A stretch of DNA of 64,000 nt from Ferruginibacter sp050611725 (GTDB taxonomy: Bacteria; Bacteroidota; Bacteroidia; Chitinophagales; Chitinophagaceae): the NCBI RefSeq assembly GCF_050611725.1, contig NZ_JBODJB010000001.1:372001-436000 (forward strand), in the 5' to 3' direction. The translations under genes and the position numbers were made by a program. Shown here piece by piece: positions 27,405-35,468 of the stretch (the first letter of the stretch is position 1; each line of letters begins with the position of its first letter). The notes below the pieces were generated by a model. That model was not told where the DNA came from, made no database searches, and worked only from the letters and a program-made list of their open reading frames with translations.

Positions 27405-28220
27405 TTATTTTTTTCCTTCAAAAAAGCCGTATTGTTTTAATATCGATTTTAAAATATTGATCCTAATGGTTTTGATATCAGCATTTGCATCTGCCGTTTT
27501 CACCAATAATGTAAAAAAGTAAGGATGTTTATTCTCTTCGATCCAACCGGTTACCCAACCAATGCCGTTGTTCTTTTCATCAAAACCCCAGCCAGTTTTA
27601 TAACTTAATGTATATAAAGTGTTTTCTTCTTGCTTCATAACGTCACGAACAATTTGCTGTGTGCGTTTTTGAAAAGGCAATTGATCGAAGTATAAACGTT
27701 TAACCATACCCAATTGTTCATCGGGTGATATCTTCAATGTGTTATCAAGCCAAAAACTATCGATTGTTGAATTAATAGTTTTTGTTCCGTAATTCAAAGT
27801 ATCAAGCCAGTGTTGCATTGTATCTTTTCCAATCTTTCTGGCAATTTCCTGATAATATGGCACACAACTGACTTTAAATGCTTCAACCATATTCATATCC
27901 TTATTCCAATCATCATTCCAGCGTTTTACGCCATCCCATTTAATAACCATTTTTTCATCAGCAATAACGCCTGTTTCCAAACCTATCAAGGAATTCACTA
28001 TTTTAAAAGTTGATGCAGGCAAGAAACGTGTAGTATCTAATTGCATATTGTACACCGTTACCTTACCGCTACTGTTACTAAGCATAGTAAAACAGCCTTC
28101 TACCTTATTTTGATCGAAATATTTTTTTAAGCTGTTATCTATCTCTGCCCTGTTTCCTGAACAAGATGCAATTAGAAATACGGAATAAGAAATAAGGGAT
28201 AAGAAAGTAAGTCGTTTCAT
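27405..28220 (-). CDS. class D beta-lactamase (OXA-like) lipoprotein
   Basis: A 271-residue serine hydrolase with class D motifs at canonical spacing: S70-T-F-K73 (nucleophile and lysine to be carbamylated), S118-C-V120 (SxV), Y144-G-T (YGN position, Asn replaced by Thr), F156-W157, and K208-T-G210. The signal peptide ends in IASC20, a lipobox, so the enzyme is probably a membrane-anchored lipoprotein. Overall length is that of OXA enzymes. The signal-peptide region is encoded by a tandem heptamer array. Hydrolysis of penicillins or carbapenems is likely by family, but the spectrum cannot be read from sequence; a BlaR-type sensor is the alternative but lacks support here. Confidence 0.9.
   Translation of the reverse strand: MKRLTFLSLISYSVFLIASCSGNRAEIDNSLKKYFDQNKVEGCFTMLSNSSGKVTVYNMQLDTTRFLPASTFKIVNSLIGLETGVIADEKMVIKWDGVKRWNDDWNKDMNMVEAFKVSCVPYYQEIARKIGKDTMQHWLDTLNYGTKTINSTIDSFWLDNTLKISPDEQLGMVKRLYFDQLPFQKRTQQIVRDVMKQEENTLYTLSYKTGWGFDEKNNGIGWVTGWIEENKHPYFFTLLVKTADANADIKTIRINILKSILKQYGFFEGKK
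28172..28206. repeat. tandem heptamer array in the beta-lactamase signal-peptide region
   Basis: Five units in exact 7-nt phase on the + strand: TTAGAAA, TACGGAA, TAAGAAA, TAAGGGA, TAAGAAA. On the coding strand they read as FLSLISYSVFLI, the hydrophobic core of the signal peptide. Confidence 0.65.
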
Positions 28221-28230
28221 TTCGGAAATA

Positions 28231-28818
28231 TTAAGGCTTCTTTGAGTTTATATGATTTGCCGTTGCATCTAATGTTTCGTAAAATTCTGTTCCGTATTTT
28301 CGGATGATAGCATCTTTTAAAAAAACGTAAACAGGCACTTTTAATTTTTTACCCAAGCTACATCCTCCACTACAAAGATCTTCTCTGGGTTCGTAGTTTA
28401 CGTATTCGGTTTTTTTATTTTTACTTTGTTTGATCCTGATGGGATAAAGATGACAACTGATCGGTTTTTTCCAATTTACTTTACCATCGTTATAAGCTTG
28501 TTCAATTCCGCATTTTACAATACCCTTTTCGTCGGTTATTCCATACACACAAATACTTCCATTGATGGTAGGTGTTACCCAACCAAACTCTTTGTCATAC
28601 ACATATTTACCCTGTCTTGCCAGTTCATTTTTGGCTTCCTCAGTCAAATATGGGAACACTGCATCAAACACTTCATCTATTTTTGCCAGTTCATCTTTAT
28701 GAAGTGGTGCGCCGGCATCACCATCTACACAGCATCCGCCTTTACATTTACTCAAATCGCAGACGAATTGTTCTTCTACAACTTCATCGCTGATCAATAT
28801 ATTATCTATTGCAATCAT
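28231..28818 (-). CDS. DUF3109 family protein
   Basis: A 195-residue Cys-rich cytoplasmic protein. DLSKCKGGCCVDGDAGAPL near the N-terminus and PISCHLYPIR...DLCSGGCSLGKKLKVPVYVF further on give eight or so cysteines in the conserved DUF3109 pattern, suggesting metal or Fe-S binding (relatives are near the YkgJ/zinc-cluster family). Function is unknown. The frame is open 31 codons upstream, but a -7 element (TAACTTTG, 28824-28831 on this strand) sits 5 nt before the ATG at 28818, which fixes this start and implies a very short or absent leader. Situated upstream of the beta-lactamase gene. Confidence 0.9.
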   Translation of the reverse strand: MIAIDNILISDEVVEEQFVCDLSKCKGGCCVDGDAGAPLHKDELAKIDEVFDAVFPYLTEEAKNELARQGKYVYDKEFGWVTPTINGSICVYGITDEKGIVKCGIEQAYNDGKVNWKKPISCHLYPIRIKQSKNKKTEYVNYEPREDLCSGGCSLGKKLKVPVYVFLKDAIIRKYGTEFYETLDATANHINSKKP

Positions 28819-28823
28819 TAATG

Positions 28824-28831
28824 CAAAGTTA
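28824..28831 (-). promoter_or_regulatory. -7 element abutting the DUF3109 start
   Basis: TAACTTTG matches TANNTTTG and ends 5 nt before the ATG, so transcription would begin at or within a few nt of the start codon. Confidence 0.45.
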
Positions 28832-28946
28832 AAACATTCAAAGTTTACATGGTTATAACATTGAATAAACCTGTTTAACAATTTTGTAACGTTGTTTTTT
28901 GTGAAATTCATTCTGTCTTTACCTCATTACCTACAAACCAGCCTTT

Positions 28947-29639
28947 ATGCCCAACAGCCGCCAATTGACTCTTCAAAATAGCATCCGCTATTTTTTTGCC
29001 GCCATTTTCTGGATCCCTGTTGTTTTTTTTAGTTTATTACTGGTTCGAAATACCTTACCCTATTTTTCTTTCAATCAACAGTTTTCATTTATTGAAGAAA
29101 GGGCTGTTCTTTTTCTTAAGCCTGCGTATAAAGCAAGTTTCTATATCCACATTTTTGCAGGCATGTTCTGTATTATTGCAGCACTGACACAATTCTCATC
29201 ATACATTCTGAAAAAACGTAAGGCTATACACATTTGGATGGGGAAGATCTATGTTGTAGTAGTAATAGTTTTAGGTGCTCCAACAGGTTTGTACATGAGC
29301 TTTTTTGCAAAAGGCAGTTTTTGGGAAAGAGCATTATTCATGTTTATGGCGCTGTATTGGTTATATACCACTATCAAAGGTTTACAAAGTATCAAACAAA
29401 AAAATATACTTGCTCATAAAAATTGGATGATAAGAAGTTACAGTATGGCTATGACCGCAGTTACTTTCAGGGTTTACCATATTATTTTCTATTACTACGG
29501 AGCAGATCATTTGTTCAATTATGAAATATCTCTTTGGATAAGTGTATTAGGTAACATGCTAATTGCTGAATATTTCATTTTCAGAAAAAGTAAAAAATAT
29601 TTGAACACATTTAACCATCTTAAAATAATACGATCATGA
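28947..29639 (+). CDS. DUF2306 membrane protein
   Basis: A 230-residue protein with about six TM segments. The pattern HIFAGMFCIIAALTQF ... KRKAIHIWMGKIYV ... AHKNWMIRSYSMAMTAVTFRVYHI, with conserved His in TM and loop positions, defines the DUF2306 family, which may bind haem by analogy with other His-rich membrane proteins; that is inference. Its last codons overlap the next gene by 4 nt (ATGA), so the pair is cotranslated. Confidence 0.85.
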   Translation: MPNSRQLTLQNSIRYFFAAIFWIPVVFFSLLLVRNTLPYFSFNQQFSFIEERAVLFLKPAYKASFYIHIFAGMFCIIAALTQFSSYILKKRKAIHIWMGKIYVVVVIVLGAPTGLYMSFFAKGSFWERALFMFMALYWLYTTIKGLQSIKQKNILAHKNWMIRSYSMAMTAVTFRVYHIIFYYYGADHLFNYEISLWISVLGNMLIAEYFIFRKSKKYLNTFNHLKIIRS

Positions 29640-30037
29640 AAGCAATCATTTATGCAGGCATAGGCCTGTTCGCTGTTGCATCTGTATATGGCGTAGCAGA
29701 TTATTATCAAAGTAAAAAGCAAGGCTTATTCTTAAATCTATATAAAGAACCTGTAAACCCCATTGCAGAAGAAGATGAAAGAACGATCAATGCAGATGAC
29801 TATTCAAGAGGAGAAATATCTGAACCATCACTTGCAAAAAAATTAGTTGTAACCACAAATAGCAAAACTGCAGCTAATACAAAAGCAGTGAAAAAAAAGA
29901 AAGCAATAAAAACATCAAAGGCTATTAAGAAAAGAAATATATCTTTTGATAAATTTTCAAGAGCTAAATTACCCGTAGAAAGAGACATGAATATAGACAC
30001 CCTGTCTGCAACAGAAACCGCCTTGTTTGATTTTTAG
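29636..30037 (+). CDS. hypothetical single-TM, lysine-rich protein
   Basis: Encodes 133 residues: one N-terminal hydrophobic segment (about 3-22: IYAGIGLFAVASVYGVADYY), then a polar region with a lysine-rich block (KAVKKKKAIKTSKAIKKRN) and an acidic end. No family recognised. It overlaps the DUF2306 gene by 4 nt at its start and the convergent gldD by 4 nt at its stop. The type II membrane topology suggests the lysine tail may contact lipid or nucleic acid, but nothing more can be said. Confidence 0.7.
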   Translation: MKAIIYAGIGLFAVASVYGVADYYQSKKQGLFLNLYKEPVNPIAEEDERTINADDYSRGEISEPSLAKKLVVTTNSKTAANTKAVKKKKAIKTSKAIKKRNISFDKFSRAKLPVERDMNIDTLSATETALFDF

Positions 30038-30693
30038 TTTGAACGCCATTTAAAAGTATTGATCAAATGTTCAAGATCTTTTTGTAAAAAGTCCTGAACC
30101 GGCCTTAAGGAATCAACATTGGGTGTTACTTCAAAATAAAGTGCCCCACGTATAAAATTCTTGGTAGTATCACTTAAGAAGAATTGTTTTGCCGTTGCTG
30201 CATTTCCCCCAACTTTAAAAAACACGCCATGCACACCATTGGCAGTATGTATGGCGCTGTCACGTATAGAAGTAGCAATCACATCATTTTTATTAGTAAG
30301 GTTAAATGCATCGTTTACCATTCTGTCGAACTTGTTAATACCCATGGAATCCTTGTACATTCCTTTGCTGTCTTTGATCTTATAAGGTGCGGCACCACCT
30401 ACTATTTTATAACTTAAAAAAACCCGTCCATTGAACTGAGGAAAATCAATATTAACCCAATACGGGTTTTCCGGACTTGCATCAAAATAAGTGCTGTCTC
30501 TTACAATATTTGCATAAGTTGGATATTCAAAAGTGTAAGGGAATCCTTCTTTATCAAATTTTTGATAGCTGCGTTGTGGTAGAGTGATATTGAAGTAACC
30601 TCTCTTTTTTGAAACGTACGGAGAATTACAAGAGGAAAGCAGTAGGCAAAAAACGAAAAATGAAAAATGAAAAATGAAAAATTTAGTGAGCAT
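30034..30693 (-). CDS. gldD: gliding motility lipoprotein GldD
   Basis: A lipoprotein needed for type IX-linked gliding in relatives. From the ATG at 30693 (MLTKFFIFHF...) it is 219 residues; a longer start seven codons upstream is possible. The signal ends LLLSSC, a lipobox. The mature part carries the GldD block RGYFNITLPQRSYQKFDKEGFPYTFEYP and the C-terminal ...FFSLSDTTKNFIRGALYFEV-type region. It lies downstream of gldE, the order seen in gliding Bacteroidota. The signal peptide FIFHFSFFVF is encoded by a tandem GAAAAAT-type heptamer array. Confidence 0.93.
   Translation of the reverse strand: MLTKFFIFHFSFFVFCLLLSSCNSPYVSKKRGYFNITLPQRSYQKFDKEGFPYTFEYPTYANIVRDSTYFDASPENPYWVNIDFPQFNGRVFLSYKIVGGAAPYKIKDSKGMYKDSMGINKFDRMVNDAFNLTNKNDVIATSIRDSAIHTANGVHGVFFKVGGNAATAKQFFLSDTTKNFIRGALYFEVTPNVDSLRPVQDFLQKDLEHLINTFKWRSN
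30654..30681. repeat. tandem heptamer array in the gldD signal-peptide region
   Basis: CGAAAAA followed by three perfect TGAAAAA units on the + strand, within the first codons of gldD, where the complement reads as alternating Phe/His/Ile/Ser codons. Confidence 0.7.
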
Positions 30694-30744
30694 TTTTTTG
30701 TGGTGTAAAATCATGACTGGTTTTCGTATATAGAATAATAAAAA

Positions 30745-32088
30745 TTATTTTTCATTTCTTGGCCTGATGGTGATCTGTATTTTATCGATCCTGTTCTTGT
30801 TAATTTCCAACGGTATAAAAATAAAATCTCCACTAATTACCTCTTCGTTTATTTGAGGAAACTCTCCGGCTATTTCAAGCACCAACCCGGCAAGGGAATC
30901 ACTATCGCCTTTAACCACATCAAATGTATCCATCGGTAAATTCATGGCTTTACAAACATCGTTGGTCATTGTCTTTCCTTCAAAGATATAATTGAACTCA
31001 TCAATTTTTTTGTTCACACTTTCCTCATCATCAAACTCATCTTTAATATCACCGATGATCTCTTCCATGATGTCTTCCAATGTAACTATACCGGATGTCC
31101 CGCCAAATTCATCTACCACAACCGCAAAGTGTATGCGTTTGTTTCTGAATTCCTGTAAGAGATCCTCAATAAGTTTGTGCTCATGTACAAAAAAAGGATG
31201 ACGCATAAGACTATGCCAATCGTAGTTTTCAGGCTTCGATGCATTTACAAAAGGCAACAGGTCTTTTGTATGTAAAACACCCAATATTTCATCCAGATTA
31301 TTTTTATATACAGGCAAACGGGAGTAATGCAATTCTTCAACTCTTGCAATCACATCTTCAAAACTGCTACTGTGTTCAATGCCACTAACGTCAAGACGTG
31401 TACGCATAATTTGTTTTACAGTAGTGTCGCCAAATTTTCTAATCCCTTTCAGAATTTGTTTTTCTTCTATAGTAGCTTCATGTTCCGGCAATAGATCTAT
31501 TGCATAATCAAGATGGCTGTTATCCAACATAGAAGAATTTGTTGAAGTGAATTTCTTTTCAATATTGTCACTATAGCCAACCATTTTTTTACTCAGTCGA
31601 TAAAATAGGCTGTTGAATATCTCTATGATCAAAGAGGCAGTTGATGCAAACCACACTTTATGATGTGTTGCCCATACCTTAGGCAATACTTCACCAAACA
31701 AAATAATGAGTGAAGTAACAGCCAGTACTTTTATCAAAAAAGCTACCCAGAGGCCAAGATGAAAAGGCGCCAGCCAGCTATCCAACAAAATATTTGAGAT
31801 AAGAATGATACCGATGTTCACAAAGCTATTGGCAATTAGCATGGATGCCAGCAATGTTTTGGGTTGATCGAGCAAAGTGACGATACGCTTAAACGAAGGC
31901 TGTTGCTTTGTTTTAAGCATATTGATGTCTTTATATGTCAATGAAAAAAAAGCTACTTCTGAACCGGCTATCAAAAACGAAATGATGAATAAAATAAATG
32001 CCAGAAAAATAAGCACTACACTTGCGGCAGGCGTTATTGCTAAAAATGTAAAAGGCTGTGTAAAATTAATGACCGAATGGTAATCCAA
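30745..32088 (-). CDS. gldE: gliding motility protein GldE (CNNM/CorC-like)
   Basis: A 447-residue protein: DUF21/CNNM transmembrane domain (about 20-200), a CBS pair (about 215-335: IMRTRLDVSGIEHSSSFEDVIARVEE, VLHTKDLLPFVN, VVDEFGGTSGIVTLEDIMEEIIGDI) and a C-terminal CorC_HlyC domain. Such proteins bind adenine nucleotides and Mg and act in ion transport. The genes ssb, gldE and gldD in this order are conserved in the phylum and support the GldE rather than a generic hemolysin name. It lies 51 nt upstream of gldD. Confidence 0.92.
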   Translation of the reverse strand: MDYHSVINFTQPFTFLAITPAASVVLIFLAFILFIISFLIAGSEVAFFSLTYKDINMLKTKQQPSFKRIVTLLDQPKTLLASMLIANSFVNIGIILISNILLDSWLAPFHLGLWVAFLIKVLAVTSLIILFGEVLPKVWATHHKVWFASTASLIIEIFNSLFYRLSKKMVGYSDNIEKKFTSTNSSMLDNSHLDYAIDLLPEHEATIEEKQILKGIRKFGDTTVKQIMRTRLDVSGIEHSSSFEDVIARVEELHYSRLPVYKNNLDEILGVLHTKDLLPFVNASKPENYDWHSLMRHPFFVHEHKLIEDLLQEFRNKRIHFAVVVDEFGGTSGIVTLEDIMEEIIGDIKDEFDDEESVNKKIDEFNYIFEGKTMTNDVCKAMNLPMDTFDVVKGDSDSLAGLVLEIAGEFPQINEEVISGDFIFIPLEINKNRIDKIQITIRPRNEK

Positions 32089-32122
32089 AACTATAGATGT
32101 TAGTGAGCAATATTAGTTGATT

Positions 32123-32545
32123 TTAAAATGGTAATCTTTCCGGAGCGTCGTCGGCCGGAGGTAAATCTCCACCAAGACCTTCAATTCCTTCATGACCCGG
32201 AATAGAGCCGTCTGTTCGTTTATCTAACATAATTAAATTATCTCCAACTACTTCGGTAGCAAATTTCTTATTCCCGTCTTTATCTTCCCAACTCCGTGTT
32301 TTCAAACGCCCCTCTATATAAACCAAACTACCTTTATGTAAATATTTCTGAGCCAGTTCTGCCAATCCTCGCCACAAAACTACTGTATGCCATTCTGTTT
32401 GCGAAACTAATTTTCCGCTTCTGTCTTTGTAAGTTTCGGTGGTGGCCAACGAAAATTTAGCCACACCAATATTACCTTCCAAAAACTGCATATCAGGGTC
32501 TTTACCCAAGTTGCCAATCAACATTACTCTATTTACACCTCTCAT
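32123..32545 (-). CDS. ssb: single-stranded DNA-binding protein
   Basis: A 140-residue OB-fold protein: start RGVNRVMLIGNLGKDPDMQF, the core EWHTVVLWRGLAELAQKYLHKGSLVYIEGRLKTRSWED and an acidic tail ending DDAPERLPF, the partner-binding tip. It protects single-stranded DNA in replication and repair. It is between mutY and gldE in a conserved gene string. Confidence 0.95.
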   Translation of the reverse strand: MRGVNRVMLIGNLGKDPDMQFLEGNIGVAKFSLATTETYKDRSGKLVSQTEWHTVVLWRGLAELAQKYLHKGSLVYIEGRLKTRSWEDKDGNKKFATEVVGDNLIMLDKRTDGSIPGHEGIEGLGGDLPPADDAPERLPF

Positions 32546-32579
32546 AGTGTTTAATTTTATATTGTCTGATTATGCTATA

Positions 32580-33662
32580 TCACGAATTTAAAGATACGTT
32601 TTTATCTTCTAAAAATAAAGTGATAAATTTCGGGAATGGTAGTTTGCTCATTTCTTTTATTGTTATAGCTTTAAAGCCTTTGGCTGAAAAGGGTTTCGGC
32701 ATATCTATCTGTATAAAACGCCCTTTGATTATTTGATGAGTAAGCAGTTGTTTATATTCATCTGAAATATATTTAATACGAGCACCACTGAATGATTCTT
32801 CCTTAAAAATATCTAATACCTTGATTCCTTTCATTGTCAATTCCTCTTTCATTTCAATCGGGAAAAATTCATACAGGTTCTCCCAAATGTCATTTCCACC
32901 TCTTTTTTGCACATACACCAGATCGTTGTGTTTGATGACCAAATAATATAACCAACGTGTTTTTTTAGTAATTGATTTTTCTTTTACGGGTAATTTATCA
33001 ACCCAGCCTTTTGAAAAAGCAAGGCAAGTTTTATTCAGTGGGCAGTCTGAACAATTTGGCGATTGCGGTTTGCAGACCGTAGCACCAAAGTCCATCAGAG
33101 CCTGATTATACAGGCCGGGTTTTTCCTTATCCAACAACTCTTCTGCTAATAATGTGAATTGCTTTTTCCCTTCAGTACTATCAATAGCTGTATCAATATT
33201 GAAATATCTTGACAAAACCCTGAAAACGTTGCCATCAACCACTGCGTAGGGCAGATTGAATGCAAAGGAAGCAATGGCTGCAGCGGTATATGGTCCAATA
33301 CCTTTTAATGAAAGTATATCTTCATATTTATCCGGAAATTTTCCATTCAATTCTTTTGCAATAAATTTTGCAGTTGCTATTAAGTTTTTGCAGCGTGTAT
33401 AATAGCCAAGTCCTTCCCACAATTTGAAAACCTTTGTTTCCGGAGCTACTGCAAGTTTTTCTACTGTCGGGAAAGTTTTTATAAATCGATTATAATACTC
33501 CAAGCCCTGATCCACCCTGGTTTGTTGCAAAATGATCTCACTTAACCATATTTTGTAAGGATCTTTCTCTCCTTTCCATGGCATAGCCCTTCTGTTAAAT
33601 TTATCATTCCACATTAAAAGTTGTACAGTGAAAAATTGTTTGTTTTTTATAATAAAGGTCAT
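32580..33662 (-). CDS. mutY: A/G-specific adenine glycosylase
   Basis: Removes adenine paired with 8-oxoguanine. The 360-residue protein has the catalytic Glu in LSEIILQQTRVDQG (about 43), the helix-hairpin-helix LKGIGPYTAAAIASFAF with the downstream Asp in VVDGNVFRVLSR, and the [4Fe-4S] loop CKPQSPNCSDCPLNKTC (C-x6-C-x2-C-x5-C). A C-terminal NUDIX-like recognition domain follows. It heads the mutY-ssb-gldE-gldD run. Confidence 0.95.
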   Translation of the reverse strand: MTFIIKNKQFFTVQLLMWNDKFNRRAMPWKGEKDPYKIWLSEIILQQTRVDQGLEYYNRFIKTFPTVEKLAVAPETKVFKLWEGLGYYTRCKNLIATAKFIAKELNGKFPDKYEDILSLKGIGPYTAAAIASFAFNLPYAVVDGNVFRVLSRYFNIDTAIDSTEGKKQFTLLAEELLDKEKPGLYNQALMDFGATVCKPQSPNCSDCPLNKTCLAFSKGWVDKLPVKEKSITKKTRWLYYLVIKHNDLVYVQKRGGNDIWENLYEFFPIEMKEELTMKGIKVLDIFKEESFSGARIKYISDEYKQLLTHQIIKGRFIQIDMPKPFSAKGFKAITIKEMSKLPFPKFITLFLEDKNVSLNS

Positions 33663-33942
33663 TGAGGTTTAAACATTAATTTGATAATAGTACTGATCTT
33701 CATAGTTAAAATAACCCAAGCCATGTAAAAATCCGTGTAATATGCTTCTCAATCAAATCTTTTTTAAATAAAAAATCATATTTGAAATTACATAAATAAT
33801 TGATAATCAAATAATTAAATGTTTTTAAATTGTGGATTTTTAAAAAAAAGCTTCTTATACCCTGATTATCAATGTTTAGTGTTGCATTTTTCATTTATTT
33901 GTTTTACTTTTCGTGTATCAATACACATAAAAACTTTAAGCC

Positions 33943-34251
33943 ATGAGAAAAGCAGACCTTATCAATCAAATTTCAGATAAAACCGGCATCCCGAAAGTGG
34001 ATGTATTAGTTAGTCTTGAAACCATGTTTAAAGAGATAAAACAGTCTCTTATAAATGGTGAAAATATTTATATCCGTGGTTTTGGTAGTTTTATTACCAA
34101 AAAAAGAGCCGCAAAAATTGGCAGAAATATCAAAAAAAACATCGCAGTAGAGATTCCTGAGCATTATATCCCTGCCTTTAAACCTGCTAAAGAATTTGTG
34201 CAGGAAGTAAAAAACAAGAAGTTTGACGAAAATGTGAAGTTCGACGATTAA
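33943..34251 (+). CDS. HU/IHF-family DNA-binding protein
   Basis: A 102-residue nucleoid protein: KADLINQISDKTGIPKVDVLVSLETMFKEIKQSL, the beta-arm region IRGFGSFITKKRAAKIGRN, and IPEHYIPAFKPAKEF with the DNA-intercalating Pro position. It is divergent from mutY with 280 nt between. That gap holds only an AT-rich stretch and no gene I can support. Confidence 0.93.
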   Translation: MRKADLINQISDKTGIPKVDVLVSLETMFKEIKQSLINGENIYIRGFGSFITKKRAAKIGRNIKKNIAVEIPEHYIPAFKPAKEFVQEVKNKKFDENVKFDD

Positions 34252-34323
34252 AAATTTACCTGAAGTGGTTATTTAGTTTTTTTATAACCCTATTTTATAG
34301 ACCTTTGCACTTCAATTCTTGAA

Positions 34324-35175
34324 GTGAAAAAACAACAAATTATACTTGCTGCAGGCGGTTTGTGCCTTTTAACGCTTTTACTTTTTTTTGGCAGGACCGT
34401 TGCAAAAAAAGAACCTAGTACGGCTGAACATATCGCTCATGCCGATCCAAAGTTTTCTGTCTCCGCCCTTATCAAGGCTTCTAAACAGTCATTAGCACCC
34501 TATCGTGTTGATTATCTGAACTTATTAGAAAAAAAATCGATCGAAAGCAACTCAACTGATGATAAAATCAAGTCTTTAGAAACCTTAGCTGTGTTTTGGG
34601 AAGATTCTGTCCATAACCACGACCTGCATCTTTTTTACACTTCGGAAGCAGCAAAGTTGGTAAATTCTGAAAAAAACCTCACCTTTGCAGCCCGTCTGAT
34701 TTTAGCAAACCTGCGTAACGAGCAAGATATAGCTAAAAGAGGCTGGAAAGCAGAACAGGCAATAGAGTTATTTGATAAGGCAATAGAACTAAATCCAACC
34801 AATGATAGTTTAAAAATTGGTAAAGGAAGTTGTTATGTGTTTGGTAAAGGTATGGCCGGCAATGCTGAAGAAACAATGAAAGGAATTCAGTTGTTATTAG
34901 GCGTGGTGAGAAAAGACAGTACCAATATGCAGGCACAATTAGTTCTTGGAATCGGAGGCGTAATATCTACGCAATTCGATAAAGCAATTGTTCGTTTACA
35001 AACGGTTGTAAATAACCAACCAAATAATTTGGAAGCGATATCATGGTTAGCAGATGCATATGCAGGTAAAGGCGATAAGCAGAATGCAATAAAATGGTAT
35101 CAAAGAAGTAAAGAAATGGTGAATGATCCTGAATATAGTAAAGAGGTAGATGAAAGGATCAAAGAAATAAAGTAG
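34324..35175 (+). CDS. tetratricopeptide-repeat protein, exported
   Basis: A 283-residue protein with an N-terminal signal anchor (QIILAAGGLCLLTLLLFFGR), then degenerate TPR pairs at about 140-175 (AEQAIELFDKAIELNPTNDSLKIGKGSCY) and 205-270 (AQLVLGIGGVISTQFDKAIVRLQTVVNNQPNNLEAISWLADAYAGKGDKQNAIKWYQRS). It is likely a periplasmic scaffold. The start is GTG at 34324; there is no upstream ATG in frame. It lies 72 nt after HU and may share its promoter. Confidence 0.82.
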   Translation: MKKQQIILAAGGLCLLTLLLFFGRTVAKKEPSTAEHIAHADPKFSVSALIKASKQSLAPYRVDYLNLLEKKSIESNSTDDKIKSLETLAVFWEDSVHNHDLHLFYTSEAAKLVNSEKNLTFAARLILANLRNEQDIAKRGWKAEQAIELFDKAIELNPTNDSLKIGKGSCYVFGKGMAGNAEETMKGIQLLLGVVRKDSTNMQAQLVLGIGGVISTQFDKAIVRLQTVVNNQPNNLEAISWLADAYAGKGDKQNAIKWYQRSKEMVNDPEYSKEVDERIKEIK

Positions 35176-35228
35176 AATCAATTAAACTGATTATAAAAAA
35201 TTATTTTTCATTAAAAAAAGACTAAGGT

Positions 35229-35318
35229 ATGCCTTGTGGTAAAAAAAGAAAACGTCATAAAATTGCTACACACAAGCGTAAAAAGCGTTTAAGAAAGAAC
35301 CGTCATAAAAAGAAATAA
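35229..35318 (+). CDS. 29-residue basic AURKAIP1/COX24 (mS38-like) protein
   Basis: ATG at 35229 and TAA at 35316-35318 encode 29 residues: MPCGKKRKRHKIATHKRKKR followed by LRKNRHKKK. This very basic, Cys3-bearing mini-protein is recognisable in Bacteroidota and matches the AURKAIP1/COX24 domain of mitochondrial small-subunit protein mS38, which threads along the decoding-site rRNA. It is probably a ribosomal protein. It lies between the TPR gene and rng, with a hairpin downstream. The match of almost every residue to the family I remember makes it secure despite its size. Confidence 0.9.
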   Translation: MPCGKKRKRHKIATHKRKKRLRKNRHKKK

Positions 35319-35338
35319 TTAGTTTCTTTTTATAGCAG

Positions 35339-35364
35339 GTGTCCCGATTCTCCCATCGGGACAC
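35339..35364. terminator. hairpin after the mS38-like gene
   Basis: GTGTCCCGAT (35339-35348) pairs with ATCGGGACAC (35355-35364) with a 6-nt loop. There is no T-tract, so it may slow rather than end transcription, or stabilise the short upstream mRNA. Confidence 0.55.
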
Positions 35365-35468
35365 ACATTTATCAGCATACATGATTGTTTGCCATTTTTT
35401 GGTAGGCGTATTTATTATGCTGTATGTTATCCTTCCATGATGTTTAAGTCTGCTTAAAAGTTTACGCA

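Noticed and set aside
33706..33894. A 62-codon minus-strand frame between mutY and HU
   Set aside because: Very AT-rich, composition-driven residues (Asn, Lys, Phe, Ile), no domain, in a promoter gap between divergent genes.
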